Notes: generated by a model from the letters alone, not told the origin. Numbered from the stretch's first letter, positions 42,470 to 51,253 are shown. The stretch: 64,000 bases of DNA from Candidatus Thiodictyon syntrophicum (GCF_002813775.1 NZ_CP020370.1:2815501-2879500), one strand, 5' to 3'. Program-made: numbers and translations.

Positions 42470-45400
42470 ATGCACGGTTTCAGGTTCCGCCCGCGTGCCG
42501 ATCGGTACGCCTTGCTCCTTCTTTTGGTGCTGGCCGTGCTGCTGCCTGCCTGGGTCCTGGCCGCGCCGGGGCCGGCGGCGGGCGCGGGGCCGACGCCTGC
42601 CCCGAGTGCGGCGCCCGGCCCCGCCCGGCAACTGCTCCTGATGCAGGACGCGGACTATTTCGGCCGTGATATCGAGGTCCTGAAGGAGGTCGCACTGGAC
42701 GACTGCACCGCGGCCTGTCTCGCGACCCCGGCCTGCCGCGCCTTCACCTACAACAGCAAGGCGCGCTGGTGCTTCCTGAAGGACCAGTTCCGCGACCTGC
42801 GGACCTTCCCGGGGGCCGTCTCCGGGCGGGTCCTGGAGGGGGCGGCGGCGACGCTGGCGCAGCGGCGCGCGGCGGAACTGGGCTTCCTCCCGCCCGACGC
42901 ACTGGACGCGGCCAGGAAGCTGGCGGCCGGGCTCGCGGCCCTGGTGCCCCCGGAGTCCACGAAGGAACTGAAGGGGCAGGGGGTGGACGAGGTCAGCGCC
43001 GCCGCCCGCGCCGCGCGCGGGATGGGCAACGGCGAGCAGGCGGTGGTGCTCGCGGCGGCGGCGGTGCGGCTGGCCCCGGATGATCCGGGCCTGTGGCTCG
43101 GCCTCGCGCAGGCGCTGGAGGCGGCCACGCCCGAGGGCTATGAACTGCGTTCTCAGCGCAAGGCGCAGGCGAGCGCGGCGGCGGTCAATGCCTATCTGCT
43201 GGCCCCGACCGAGGCGCAGCGCACCCCCGCGCTCCTGGCCCTGGGCCGGACCCTGAAGAACCGCGAGCAGTGGCGCCCGGCCATCGGCGCCCTGGCCGCC
43301 GCGCTCGCCCTGCGGACCGATCCGGCGGTACAGGCGGACCTGGCCAAGCTGCGGGCCGATCATGGCTTTCGTGTCACCGAGCACCGGGTGGAGGCGGAGA
43401 GCCCGACGCCACGGATCTGTATCGAGTTCTCGGAGCCCCTGGCGCGGCTCAACCCCAACCTGGCGGACTTCGTGAAGGCGACTGATGGGAACGCGGGCGC
43501 GGGCGGGGCCAACACCGGGGCCGGGCTCCCGGTCGACCCGCAGGAGCGCCAGGTCTGTATCGATGGCGTCAGTCACGGCGGCCGCTATACGATCCAGGTC
43601 CGCAAGGGGCTGCCGGCCGCGAGCGGCGAGACCCTGGCCAAGACCGTCGACCTGGATATCCGGGTCGGTAACCGCACCCCGGCGGCGCATTTCCTGGGTC
43701 GCGCTTATGTCCTGCCCCGGGGCGGTGAGGCGACGATCCCGGTGGTCTCGGTCAATGCCGACCGGCTGGCGGCCAAGGTCTACCGCATCGGCGACCGCTC
43801 CATCGCCCAGGCCCTGGGGGACGGCCCCTTCCTCAAGTCGCTGAGCGGCTATGAGGCGGGGCAGATCGCCGACCAGACGGGCGAGACGATCTGGACCGGC
43901 ACCATCGAGATCCAGGCGGAGTTGAATCGGGATGTCACCACCGCGGTCCCGGTCGGCACCCTGGTGCCGGATCTCAAACCCGGGGTCTATGCCCTGACCG
44001 CGAGCCCCACCCGCACCCTGACCCCGGGCCAGCAGGAGCAGGACTGCGAAGAGGGGTGCGGCGAGTCCGCCGCCACCCAGTGGTTCGTGGTCTCGGACCT
44101 GGGCCTCACCGCGCTCACCGGCAACGATGGGCTCCACACCCTGGTGCGTTCCCTCTCCAGCACCGCCCCGGTGGCCGGGGCAAAGCTGCGGCTCATCGCC
44201 CGCAACAACGATGTGCTGGGCACCGCGGACACCGATGCCGCCGGCTATGCGCGCTTCGAGCCGGGCCTGCTGCGCGGCACCGGCGGCAATGCCCCCCTGC
44301 TGATGACGGCGGAGGCGGCGGACGGGGACTACGGCTTTCTGGACCTGACCCGCACCCCCTTCGACCTCACCGACCGCGGGGTCGAGGGCCGGCCCGCGCC
44401 CAAGCCGCTCGATGTCTTCCTGGTGCCCGAGCGCGGGGTCTACCGCCCCGGTGAGACGGTCCACCTGACCGCCCTGGTCCGCGACCCGCAGGTGCGCGCC
44501 GTCGCCGACCTGCCCCTGACGCTCGTCATCCGCCGTCCGGACGGGGTGGAGCGCGAGCGTCTGCTGGTCAAGGACCAGGGGCTGGGCGGGCACCTGGCCG
44601 ATGTCGCCCTGACCGGCGGGGCCATGCGCGGCACCTGGCGCGTCCTGGCCTATTCTGATCCCAAGGGTGAGCCGATCGGCCAGACGACCTTCCTGGTGGA
44701 GGACTTCGAGCCCGAGCGGCTGGACTTTGCCCTGACGGCCCCCGGGACCGGTGCCGGGCTCGACCCTCGCGCCGCGACCGCCCTGCCGATCACGGCGCGC
44801 TTCCTCTACGGCGCCCCCGCGGCTGGGCTCCAGGTCGAGGGCGAGCTCGCGGTCAAGGTGGCCGAGGGGCTCGCCGCCTGGCCGGGCTACCGCTTCGGGC
44901 TGGTCGACGACGTGCCCGAGGCGACCCAGCAGCCCCTGGACGCCGTGACCACGGACGCCCAAGGCGCCGCCCTGGTGCAGGTCCTGCTGCCGGAACTCGT
45001 GCCCACCAGCCGGCTCCTCACCGCCGACCTGGCGGTGCGGGTGCTGGACGCGGGCGGGCGCCCGGTCGAGCGCAACCTGACCCTGCCGGTCCTGGACGGG
45101 CAGGCGCGCCTGGGCGTGCGCCCGACCTTCGAGGGCGAGGCCCCGGAGGGCGGGACCGCCGGGTTCGAGGTGATCGCGCTCGGCAAGGACGGGGCGCGCC
45201 GCGCGGCGACCGGGGTCGCCTGGACCCTGGAGCGGGTCGAGACCAATTTCCAATGGTATCGCAAGGACGACGGGACCTATGACTATGAGCCGGTCGAGCG
45301 CACCAAGCGGGTGGCGAGCGGCACCCTCAAGCTGGACGCGACGAGCACCGGACGCATCGAGACCCCGGTGCAGTGGGGCGCCTACCGCCTGCGCCTGGCC

Positions 45401-48160
45401 GCCGACGGGCTCCTGTCCGTCAGCATGAACTTCGAGGCCGGCTGGTATGTGACCCCCAAGGCGGCGGACACCCCGGACCAGCTCAAGGTGTCGCTGGACA
45501 AGGCGACCTACCGGGTCGGCAACCGGGCGCGCGTCCACATCGAACCCCATACGGGGCAGGGCGGTCAGGGCGGCGAGCCCGGTCTGGCCCTGGTGATGGT
45601 GGTGGACGACCGGGTGATCGCCATGCATGCGGTGCAGGTCCCGGCCACCGGCACCACGCTCGACCTGCCGGTCACGGCCGACTGGGGGCCCGGGGCATAC
45701 GTGACCGCGGTCCTCTACCGGCCCATGGACCTGGAGGCCCGGCGGATGCCCGGGCGCGCCATCGGCCTGGCCTGGGCCGGGGTGGACCCGCAGGAGCGGC
45801 GGCTCGCCATCGAGCTTGCGGTGGAGCCCGGCCAGCGCCCCCGCGGCACCATGCCGGTGCGCGTGGCCGTCACCAATCTGGAGCCCGGCACCGAGGCCTT
45901 CGTGACCCTGGCCGCGGTGGATCAGGGCATTCTCAATGTCACCGGCTACAAGCCGCCGGAGCCGGACGCCTGGTACTTCGGCCAGCGCCGCCTGGGGCTG
46001 GAGGTCCGTGACCTCTATGGCCAGTTGATCGACCGGATGCAGGGCGCGCCGGGGGTGGTGCGCTCCGGCGGTGACGGCGGTCTCGCCAAGCTCCTGGCCC
46101 CGCCCCCCAGCGAGGAACTGATGGCCTATTTCTCCGGCGTGGTGCGGCTCGACGATCAGGGCCAGGCGGTGATCCAGGTCCCGATCCCGGACTTCAACGG
46201 CACCGTGCGGCTCATGGCGATGGCCTGGACCGCGGTCGGCGTCGGCCACGGCCTGGCGGACGCCCTGGTGCGCGACCCGGTGGTGGTCAGCGCCAGCCTG
46301 CCGCGCTTCCTCGCCCCCGCCGATCGCAGCCGCCTGCTGCTCGGCCTCACCCTGGTCGAGGCCGAGGACACCGCGGGCGCCGCGCCCCAGGGCGGTGAGG
46401 TAACGGTCGCGGTCAGCACCGAACATGGACTCATCACGGCCGACCCCGCCGCCGCGACCCAGCGCCTGACCCTGGCCCCCAGCGTGCGGACCGAGGTACA
46501 GGTCCCCCTGACCGCCGACACCGTCGGCGACGAGACCATTCTGGTGCAGGTCACGACCCCCGCCGGCCAGGTCCTGACCAAGCATCTCAAGCTCGGCGTG
46601 CGCACCAATGCCCCCGCGACCTTCAGCAGCACCGCGCACCTGCTGGCCCCCGGGGCCGCGCCCCTGACGCTGACCCCGGACCTGCTGGGCGATTTCGTGA
46701 CCGGCACCGGGGCCGTCCTCGCCTCCGTCAGCCGCGCCGGGCGCCTGGACATCGCCGGCATTCTGCGCGGGCTCGACCGCTATCCGCACGGCTGCACCGA
46801 GCAGCTCGTGAGTCGCGCCCTGCCGCTCCTGTACCTGGACCAGGTCGCCCTGGCCGCGGGCTTGAGCGGCGATCCCGCCGTGCCCCCGCGCATCCGCGAG
46901 GCCGTCACCCGGGTCCTGGCCAATGCCGGGGCGGACGGGCGCTTCGGCCTCTGGGCGCCGGGCGGTGAGGACCTGTGGCTGGACGCCTTCGCCACCGACT
47001 TCCTCACCCGGGCGCGGGAGCGCGGCTTCGAGGTCCCCCAACCGGCCCTGGACGCGGCACTCGATAACCTCAAGAACGCCGCCGCCTACAGCACCCCGAC
47101 GCCCTCCGATGTCTATGCGCTCTATGTGCTGGCCCGCAACGGCCGCGCCTCCATCGGCGACCTGCGCTACCTGGCCGACGAGCGCCTGAAGGACCTGGGC
47201 AGCCCCATGGCGAAGGCGCAGGTGGGTGCCGCGCTGGCGCTCTACGGCGACCGCACCCGGGCGGACGCGGCGCTCACGGCCGCCGCCGCGGACCTGGACC
47301 GCTCGGTCCCGCTGGTCGGGGCCGGGACCTGGCGCGCCGATTACGGCTCCACGCTGCGCGACGCCGCCGCAGTGCTCGCCCTGGCGGCGGAGTCCGGCAG
47401 CGACTCCGTGGATCTCCGCGCGCTCGCCGGCCGGGTCCAGGACGGTGTCGCCCGGGCGCGCTACCGCAGCACCCAGGAGGACACCTGGCTCCTGCTCGCC
47501 GCGCAGGCGCTCAACAAGGGCAAGGACGGCCTGCGCCTGGAGGTCGACGGCAAGCCGGTCGAGGGCGCCTGGTTCGGCCGCTTCGACGCGGCGCGCCTCG
47601 CCGCCGCCCCGGTCCTGATCCGCAACCTGGGGACCAAGCCGGTGGACGCCATGGTCGCGGCGCTCGGCGTGCCGCGCGTCGCCCCGCCCGCCGGGGGCAA
47701 CGGCTATGTCATCGAGCGCGCCTACTATGACCTGGACGGCAAGCGGGTCGAACTGACCGAGGTGCCCCAGGGCAAGCGGCTGCTTGCGGTGGTCACGGTG
47801 CGGGCGGACGCACAGGGTCAGGCGCGGCTCATCGTCGATGACCCCCTGCCCGCCGGGCTGGAGATCGACAACCCCAACCTGATGCGCTCCGCCGATGTCG
47901 CCCGGGTCCCGGGGCTCGACCTGCTGGAAAACCCCGCCCACCAGGAGTTCCGCAGCGACCGCTTCGTCGCCGCCATCGAGCGCGACGCCGATGACCCGGC
48001 CGAGTTCCAACTCGGCTACCTGATCCGCGCCGTCACCCCCGGCACCTACGCCCAGCCGCCCGCGTCGGTCGAGGATATGTACGACCCCAGCCGGCGGGCC
48101 TGGACCGAGGCCGGGAGTGCGAGCGTGGTGGGGAGCGTGGGCGTCCCGCCCGCGCGGTAA
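42470..48160 (+). CDS. Bacterial alpha-2-macroglobulin with PAN domain and thioester
   Basis: 1,896 residues from the ATG at 42470 (ACAGGAG six bases before). Signal peptide LLLLLVLAVLLPAWVLAA without a lipobox. A PAN/apple-like module follows at ~45-115 (LDDCTAACLATPACRAFTYN, WCFLKD), then macroglobulin domains. The thioester motif GCTEQ has its Cys at residue 1442, with YPHGCTEQLVSRALPLLYL, and a complement-like helical domain after it. The type resembles YfhM, a periplasmic protease trap. YfhM is usually paired with penicillin-binding protein PbpC, which is not next door here. The last residues (VGVPPAR) are encoded by a GGGCGTCCCGCCCGC palindrome also seen elsewhere in the window. Confidence 0.93.
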   Translation: MHGFRFRPRADRYALLLLLVLAVLLPAWVLAAPGPAAGAGPTPAPSAAPGPARQLLLMQDADYFGRDIEVLKEVALDDCTAACLATPACRAFTYNSKARWCFLKDQFRDLRTFPGAVSGRVLEGAAATLAQRRAAELGFLPPDALDAARKLAAGLAALVPPESTKELKGQGVDEVSAAARAARGMGNGEQAVVLAAAAVRLAPDDPGLWLGLAQALEAATPEGYELRSQRKAQASAAAVNAYLLAPTEAQRTPALLALGRTLKNREQWRPAIGALAAALALRTDPAVQADLAKLRADHGFRVTEHRVEAESPTPRICIEFSEPLARLNPNLADFVKATDGNAGAGGANTGAGLPVDPQERQVCIDGVSHGGRYTIQVRKGLPAASGETLAKTVDLDIRVGNRTPAAHFLGRAYVLPRGGEATIPVVSVNADRLAAKVYRIGDRSIAQALGDGPFLKSLSGYEAGQIADQTGETIWTGTIEIQAELNRDVTTAVPVGTLVPDLKPGVYALTASPTRTLTPGQQEQDCEEGCGESAATQWFVVSDLGLTALTGNDGLHTLVRSLSSTAPVAGAKLRLIARNNDVLGTADTDAAGYARFEPGLLRGTGGNAPLLMTAEAADGDYGFLDLTRTPFDLTDRGVEGRPAPKPLDVFLVPERGVYRPGETVHLTALVRDPQVRAVADLPLTLVIRRPDGVERERLLVKDQGLGGHLADVALTGGAMRGTWRVLAYSDPKGEPIGQTTFLVEDFEPERLDFALTAPGTGAGLDPRAATALPITARFLYGAPAAGLQVEGELAVKVAEGLAAWPGYRFGLVDDVPEATQQPLDAVTTDAQGAALVQVLLPELVPTSRLLTADLAVRVLDAGGRPVERNLTLPVLDGQARLGVRPTFEGEAPEGGTAGFEVIALGKDGARRAATGVAWTLERVETNFQWYRKDDGTYDYEPVERTKRVASGTLKLDATSTGRIETPVQWGAYRLRLAADGLLSVSMNFEAGWYVTPKAADTPDQLKVSLDKATYRVGNRARVHIEPHTGQGGQGGEPGLALVMVVDDRVIAMHAVQVPATGTTLDLPVTADWGPGAYVTAVLYRPMDLEARRMPGRAIGLAWAGVDPQERRLAIELAVEPGQRPRGTMPVRVAVTNLEPGTEAFVTLAAVDQGILNVTGYKPPEPDAWYFGQRRLGLEVRDLYGQLIDRMQGAPGVVRSGGDGGLAKLLAPPPSEELMAYFSGVVRLDDQGQAVIQVPIPDFNGTVRLMAMAWTAVGVGHGLADALVRDPVVVSASLPRFLAPADRSRLLLGLTLVEAEDTAGAAPQGGEVTVAVSTEHGLITADPAAATQRLTLAPSVRTEVQVPLTADTVGDETILVQVTTPAGQVLTKHLKLGVRTNAPATFSSTAHLLAPGAAPLTLTPDLLGDFVTGTGAVLASVSRAGRLDIAGILRGLDRYPHGCTEQLVSRALPLLYLDQVALAAGLSGDPAVPPRIREAVTRVLANAGADGRFGLWAPGGEDLWLDAFATDFLTRARERGFEVPQPALDAALDNLKNAAAYSTPTPSDVYALYVLARNGRASIGDLRYLADERLKDLGSPMAKAQVGAALALYGDRTRADAALTAAAADLDRSVPLVGAGTWRADYGSTLRDAAAVLALAAESGSDSVDLRALAGRVQDGVARARYRSTQEDTWLLLAAQALNKGKDGLRLEVDGKPVEGAWFGRFDAARLAAAPVLIRNLGTKPVDAMVAALGVPRVAPPAGGNGYVIERAYYDLDGKRVELTEVPQGKRLLAVVTVRADAQGQARLIVDDPLPAGLEIDNPNLMRSADVARVPGLDLLENPAHQEFRSDRFVAAIERDADDPAEFQLGYLIRAVTPGTYAQPPASVEDMYDPSRRAWTEAGSASVVGSVGVPPAR

Positions 48161-48171
48161 AGGTGGTACTC

Positions 48172-48313
48172 GTGACACCGCTCCAGCGGTGTCACGTCTG
48201 TGTCAGGCGCTGTGCGCCCTGAGGCTAAGGTGCCGACCGAACCATGGCGGGCGCCGCTTCGCCCGGGCCGCACAGCGGCCAACACATGGGTGACACCGCT
48301 GGAGCGGTGTCAC
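48172..48313. repeat. GTGACACCGCT repeat pair
   Basis: Two 24-bp palindromes, GTGACACCGCTCCAGCGGTG.. at 48172-48195 and GTGACACCGCTGGAGCGGTG.. at 48290-48313, bracket ~95 bp. No gene here. The second lies ten bases from the end of the PIN gene and may serve as a terminator for both converging genes. Confidence 0.8.
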
Positions 48314-48323
48314 CAGAACCCAA

Positions 48324-48761
48324 TCACGCCGAACCGGCACCCCCGATGTCCCCAAGAACGACGAGGCTCAATCCCGCCACACGGTCGAAACGCTTGTCGT
48401 TGGTCAGGAACAGGCAGCCGCCTTCCGGCACGGCCAGGGCGCAGGCGGCCTGAATGGCGTCCGGGGTGCGCAATCCAGTCTGGGAGCGGACGCGCAATGC
48501 GGCCTCGATCACTTCGGGCGTGATCTCCACGAGGCTCAGATCGCGGGCTGCGAAAAAGGCCCGATAATCGTCGATCAGACCCTGGTCGCCGTCACGTAGT
48601 GGTTTGACCAGACATTCGAGTACGCTCAGACGGGACATCGCAAGCCGCGCCCGCGGATGGCGCTCATGAGCCTGGCGAAGCGCCGCGACCACCTGACCGT
48701 GAAAAGGCTCCTTGGCCTCGATGAGATAGATCAAGGCGCAGGCGTCGAGAAAGATGGTCAC
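48324..48761 (-). CDS. PIN-domain toxin (VapC-like)
   Basis: 145 residues: MTIFLDACALIYLIEAKEPF (first Asp), MSRLSVLECLVKPLRDGD (Glu), LRTPDAIQAACALAV (Asp), FLTNDKRFDRVAGL (Asp). All four PIN acidic positions are present. Overlaps its antitoxin gene by 4 bases. Confidence 0.92.
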   Translation of the reverse strand: MTIFLDACALIYLIEAKEPFHGQVVAALRQAHERHPRARLAMSRLSVLECLVKPLRDGDQGLIDDYRAFFAARDLSLVEITPEVIEAALRVRSQTGLRTPDAIQAACALAVPEGGCLFLTNDKRFDRVAGLSLVVLGDIGGAGSA

Positions 48762-49015
48762 GGCGTCGCGTCCCAGGCATCACGCTCAGCGCTGAGGTCC
48801 GCGTCGATGGCCGATTTGTCCCGGGTGGCGCGGCTCGGCCGTTCGAGCCAATCCCAGGCGCTGGGGCCTGCGGTCAGGCGCTCATAGTCCTCGGTGCTCA
48901 GGACGACATAGCGTGCGCGTTGGTTCTCTATGACCTGAACCGGGCCTTGTCGGAGCAGTTCGTCCACGGCAGACATGCCGCGGCGCTGGATTTCTTGTGC
49001 GGGGATGCTGTTCAT
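48758..49015 (-). CDS. Phd/YefM-family antitoxin
   Basis: 85 residues: MNSIPAQEIQRRGMSAVDEL, GPVQVIENQRARYVVLSTED, YERLTAG. Standard Phd fold followed by a tail. Upstream of and overlapping the PIN toxin. Confidence 0.87.
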   Translation of the reverse strand: MNSIPAQEIQRRGMSAVDELLRQGPVQVIENQRARYVVLSTEDYERLTAGPSAWDWLERPSRATRDKSAIDADLSAERDAWDATP

Positions 49016-49144
49016 TGTTCCCGACTCGTTGGGGGCGGTCGCCCGAAGTGACCTGTCGCTACGAGGATACCAGATACAACCCGTCCTTCCTGGTCACCAA
49101 GCGCCGATGCGTGCGATCCAAACCGATGTGGTCGCTCGAACGCC

Positions 49145-49262
49145 GTAGGATGGGCAAAGCCCGCGCGCAATGGTTGGGTTCGGCATCGACGTTGCGCGGG
49201 CGGGCCCATCCTGCCCGCGCCGACGCCTGGAGGATGGGCACGCTGCGCTTTGCCCATCCTAC
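49145..49262. repeat. GTAGGATGGGC repeat pair
   Basis: GTAGGATGGGCAAAGCCCGC at 49145-49164 and GCTGCGCTTTGCCCATCCTA at 49242-49261 face each other, with a second inner pair of GCGCGGGCGGGCCCATCC-like sequence. The 300 bp between the antitoxin gene and the phage remnant contain only this. Confidence 0.8.
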
Positions 49263-49314
49263 AATCTTGGCGTCACGACTGCTGATTGTGGGTTTATTGT
49301 GGTACGTCCCCTAT

Positions 49315-49461
49315 TTCGCACCTGACCTTGCAGTACCCGATCACCTACAACGGCGACACCCTGGAGGTGCTGACTCGTCGGAACTGCTGGACCTGGAGGT
49401 GCAGGAGCTTTTGGCCTGGCACGCGCAGGCGCGGCGCCTCGCGGCGGCCGGGCGGCGCTAG
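49315..49461 (+). pseudogene. Phage tail assembly chaperone remnants
   Basis: LTLQYPITYNGDTLEVLT (49321-49374) resembles the start of a Mu-like tail assembly protein. Then, after a deletion and a frame change, SELLDLEVQELLAWHAQARRL.. to the TAG at 49459-49461 resembles a GpE-like chaperone end. In tailed phages this gene pair lies directly before the tape measure gene, and a tape measure fragment does follow at 50041. Confidence 0.5.
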
Positions 49462-49550
49462 AAGGGGCCGAACCAGAGGAACAGCAGGCCGGCGATGAGC
49501 AGGATGGAGACGCAGGACAGGAAGGAGTTGAGGGCGTCGAGCAGGGTCAT
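49458..49550 (-). CDS. 30-residue membrane peptide
   Basis: MTLLDALNSFLSCVSILLIA, GLLFLWFGPF: one transmembrane helix. AAGGA lies nine bases before the ATG at 49550. Third gene of a tight minus-strand set with 49565 and 49763. Function unknown; a toxin-like or phage lysis/exclusion peptide is possible. Confidence 0.55.
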   Translation of the reverse strand: MTLLDALNSFLSCVSILLIAGLLFLWFGPF

Positions 49551-49564
49551 GTGGGGTTCATCCT

Positions 49565-49759
49565 TCAGCGGGGCTTCCACCTCGTGAGGGCGTCGCCGAT
49601 GATTCCGGCGAGGCCGATGAGGAGCGCCAGGAGGCCGGTGACGACGCTCACCAGGACAACCATGCCAACGGCGTCCCCCAGGCCGCGCGCCTGCGGCAGG
49701 TGGTGGGCCAGTGGGACCAACCAGAAGATCGCTAAACCGTACCGCATGAACTGCCGCAT
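49565..49759 (-). CDS. Small membrane protein, 64 residues
   Basis: Two hydrophobic stretches: YGLAIFWLVPLAHHLP, and DAVGMVVLVSVVTGLLALLI GLAGI. AAGGGTG precedes the ATG at 49759, four bases after the previous stop. No family recognised. Confidence 0.6.
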   Translation of the reverse strand: MRQFMRYGLAIFWLVPLAHHLPQARGLGDAVGMVVLVSVVTGLLALLIGLAGIIGDALTRWKPR

Positions 49760-49762
49760 GAA

Positions 49763-49984
49763 TCACCCTTTGGACGAGGGATGTTGGAACACGGGGCGCG
49801 ACCGTCCGCGGCGCCAGAGTAGACGCGCCACCCCGGCAGCCGCGCGCAGGTAGAGGCCAAGGACGCCCACGAGCAGCAGGCCCAGGAGCACGGCCTGCCA
49901 GGAGATCAGATAACACAGGGCCAGGGTCGCCGGGACGGCGCCCCAGAGGGCGAGCGACGGGCTGTTCATCCAGGCGTGACGCAT
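49763..49984 (-). CDS. Small membrane protein, 73 residues
   Basis: Two transmembrane segments (LALWGAVPATLALCYLISW; VLLGLLLVGVLGLYLRAAAG) and a basic tail RLLWRRGRSRP. AGAGGAG lies eight bases before the ATG at 49984. First gene of the three-gene set. These genes lie between phage tail-gene remnants but on the opposite strand. Confidence 0.6.
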   Translation of the reverse strand: MRHAWMNSPSLALWGAVPATLALCYLISWQAVLLGLLLVGVLGLYLRAAAGVARLLWRRGRSRPVFQHPSSKG

Positions 49985-50040
49985 GGTCGCGCTCCTCTTT
50001 CACCGACCCGCGGCGCGGGTCCCGATCCTGAGTATAGGCG

Positions 50041-50280
50041 ATGTCCGCGGCCCTGAATCTGGCGGTAGTCCTGACCCTGACAGACCAGCTATCGGCGGGT
50101 CTGCAGGGTATCAGTGAGCGCTTGACGCAAGTGGGCGTGGCCGGAGCCGGGATGCTGGCGGCGATGCGGGTGCCGATCACGGCCTTTGCGGAGGCTGAGG
50201 ATTCGATGACGCGGCTGAAGGTCGCGATGATGCAGGCGGGCGGGGTGGTGCCCAAGGTCTTCGCCGACATCAGCGCGTAG
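50041..50280 (+). pseudogene. Phage tail tape measure, 5' fragment
   Basis: 79 codons: LNLAVVLTLTDQLSAGLQGI, SERLTQVGVAGAG, ITAFAEAEDSMTRLKVAMMQ, AGGVVPKVFADIS. This is the typical start of a Mu/P2-like tape measure protein, with a short internal deletion around residue 45. The frame is cut by a TAG that belongs to a GTAGGGCGGAACGC repeat (50277-50290); hundreds of codons are missing. Confidence 0.75.
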
Positions 50281-50353
50281 GGCGGAACGCGATAGCGGTT
50301 CCGCCTTTCGACGTGCGGGGAAGGCAGAACCGCCTGCGGCGTTCCGCCCTGCG
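50277..50353. repeat. GTAGGGCGGAAC repeat pair
   Basis: GTAGGGCGGAACGCGATAGC at 50277-50296 faces CCTGCGGCGTTCCGCCCTGC at about 50333-50352. The left end supplies the stop of the tape measure fragment. A sister copy is at 50770-50833. Confidence 0.8.
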
Positions 50354-50367
50354 GACCTACAACAGGC

Positions 50368-50488
50368 GGGGCTGATCGACTACAGTTATCGTCTGGACCC
50401 CGGGCGCGCGGCCTTCCTTACCAGCGAGGCCGGGCCGACCGCCGCCATCGTCAACGCCATCGCCGCCGCTATCCGCCGAAACCTATGA
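50368..50488 (+). pseudogene. Phage-type gene 3' fragment
   Basis: Open frame entering from the repeat: AGLIDYSYRLDPGRAAFLTS, EAGPTAAIVNAIAAAIRRNL, stop. Only the last ~40 residues of a gene survive. Its TGA overlaps the next ATG (ATGA), a sign of an old operon. Identity unknown, probably phage. Confidence 0.4.
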
Positions 50489-50706
50489 TTCTTATCAGCC
50501 CACCAGAAATCGCCTCCGGCTTGCCCGCATGGAAGGCCTTCCTTGTCCGGCTGGACGCGAAGCCGTTGCCCGAAGACCAAGGATGGCGCAAGGCCAGGGC
50601 TGATGCGGTCGACAACATCGCATGGTTCGAGTCGTTGCCACCAGACGCGCCCGCGTGGCTACGGCTGGGGCCGACCGCGGTCGCGCCATTTAAGGGTGGA
50701 GTATGA
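50485..50706 (+). CDS. Small protein, phage remnant region
   Basis: 73 residues: MILISPPEIASGLPAWKAFL, RLDAKPLPEDQGWRKARADA, NIAWFESLPPDAPAWLRLGP. Coupled by ATGA overlaps on both sides. No family recognised. Confidence 0.5.
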   Translation: MILISPPEIASGLPAWKAFLVRLDAKPLPEDQGWRKARADAVDNIAWFESLPPDAPAWLRLGPTAVAPFKGGV

Positions 50707-50770
50707 TCGAGCCACCAGGCTCGGGGCTGCTGATCGTCATCGACGGGATCGATGGTGCCGGCAAGCCCGC
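50703..50770 (+). pseudogene. Nucleotide kinase 5' fragment (thymidylate-kinase-like)
   Basis: MIEPPGSGLLIVIDGIDGAG then Lys: the P-loop start of a dTMP-kinase-like protein. The frame runs into the repeat at 50770 right after the P-loop, so the kinase is lost. The open frame continues by chance through the repeat into the next gene. Confidence 0.5.
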
Positions 50771-50833
50771 AGGGCGATCCGCTATCCCCGACGCAGGGGA
50801 TAGCGGAACCGCCTGCGGCGTTCCGCCCTACGG
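50770..50833. repeat. Palindromic repeat, second copy of the 50277 type
   Basis: CAGGGCGATCCGCTATCCCC, then GGGGATAGCGGAACCGCC, TGCGGCGTTCCGCCCTACGG. Matches the right half of 50277-50353. It breaks the kinase-like frame. Confidence 0.75.
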
Positions 50834-50852
50834 ACCTGGCCAACCGCAACCT

Positions 50853-51074
50853 ATGACGACGATTCGCATCAGTCTCAGTGAGAACCCGGACGGCAGCATC
50901 CACGGCTATGGCGGGTGGGTTGAGATGGACGGGGTACGCTACCGCGTGTCCTGGGACGTGGGACCGGATCACCGGCTCCAGGATGGCGTGACCTTCGAAG
51001 CGTTGCTGGCGGCGGCCCGCGCCGGGCAGTGGCTGTATGTCGATGATGACAACCACTGGCGGATCGGCGACTGA
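50853..51074 (+). CDS. Small protein, phage remnant region
   Basis: 73 residues from the ATG at 50853: MTTIRISLSENPDGSIHGYG, GWVEMDGVRYRVSWDVGPDH, FEALLAAARAGQWLYVDDDN. Good protein composition; no family recognised. Its TGA overlaps the next ATG by one base. Confidence 0.5.
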   Translation: MTTIRISLSENPDGSIHGYGGWVEMDGVRYRVSWDVGPDHRLQDGVTFEALLAAARAGQWLYVDDDNHWRIGD

Positions 51075-51253
51075 TGTCCGGCGCCGGCATCCGCATCGAT
51101 GTCACGGTCCAGGACCAGGCGCTGCGCGCGGCGCTCGCGGAGCTGATCGCGAAGGTCCAGGACCCGGCCCCGGCGCTCCTGGAGATCGGCGAGGAGCTGT
51201 TCATCTGGAGCGCAGCGAAATCCAGGTCTTCGCTGCAACTCGCCGATATCTGA
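51074..51253 (+). pseudogene. Phage virion morphogenesis protein, 5' fragment
   Basis: MSGAGIRIDVTVQDQALRAA, LAELIAKVQDPAPALLEIGE, ELFIW: the start of a Mu gpG-like virion morphogenesis protein. From about 51211 the frame runs into a GGAGCGCAGCGAAATCCAGG-type repeat and stops. Its inverse half lies at 51273-51312. Confidence 0.65.

Noticed and set aside
42422-48178. Open frame of about 1,918 codons on the minus strand, opposite the alpha-2-macroglobulin gene
   Set aside because: It mirrors the plus-strand gene. Long antisense frames are expected where third positions are almost always G or C. Composition is Gly/Arg/His/Gln-rich with no motifs.
49016-49314. Possible gene in the frame starting at 48997
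   Set aside because: It runs through a GTAGGATGGGC repeat pair; only the last ~28 residues look like protein, and those belong to the phage remnant.
50703-51074. A single 123-residue protein starting with a P-loop
   Set aside because: The middle is a palindromic repeat found elsewhere; the frame joins a kinase stump to a separate small gene with its own ATG at 50853.
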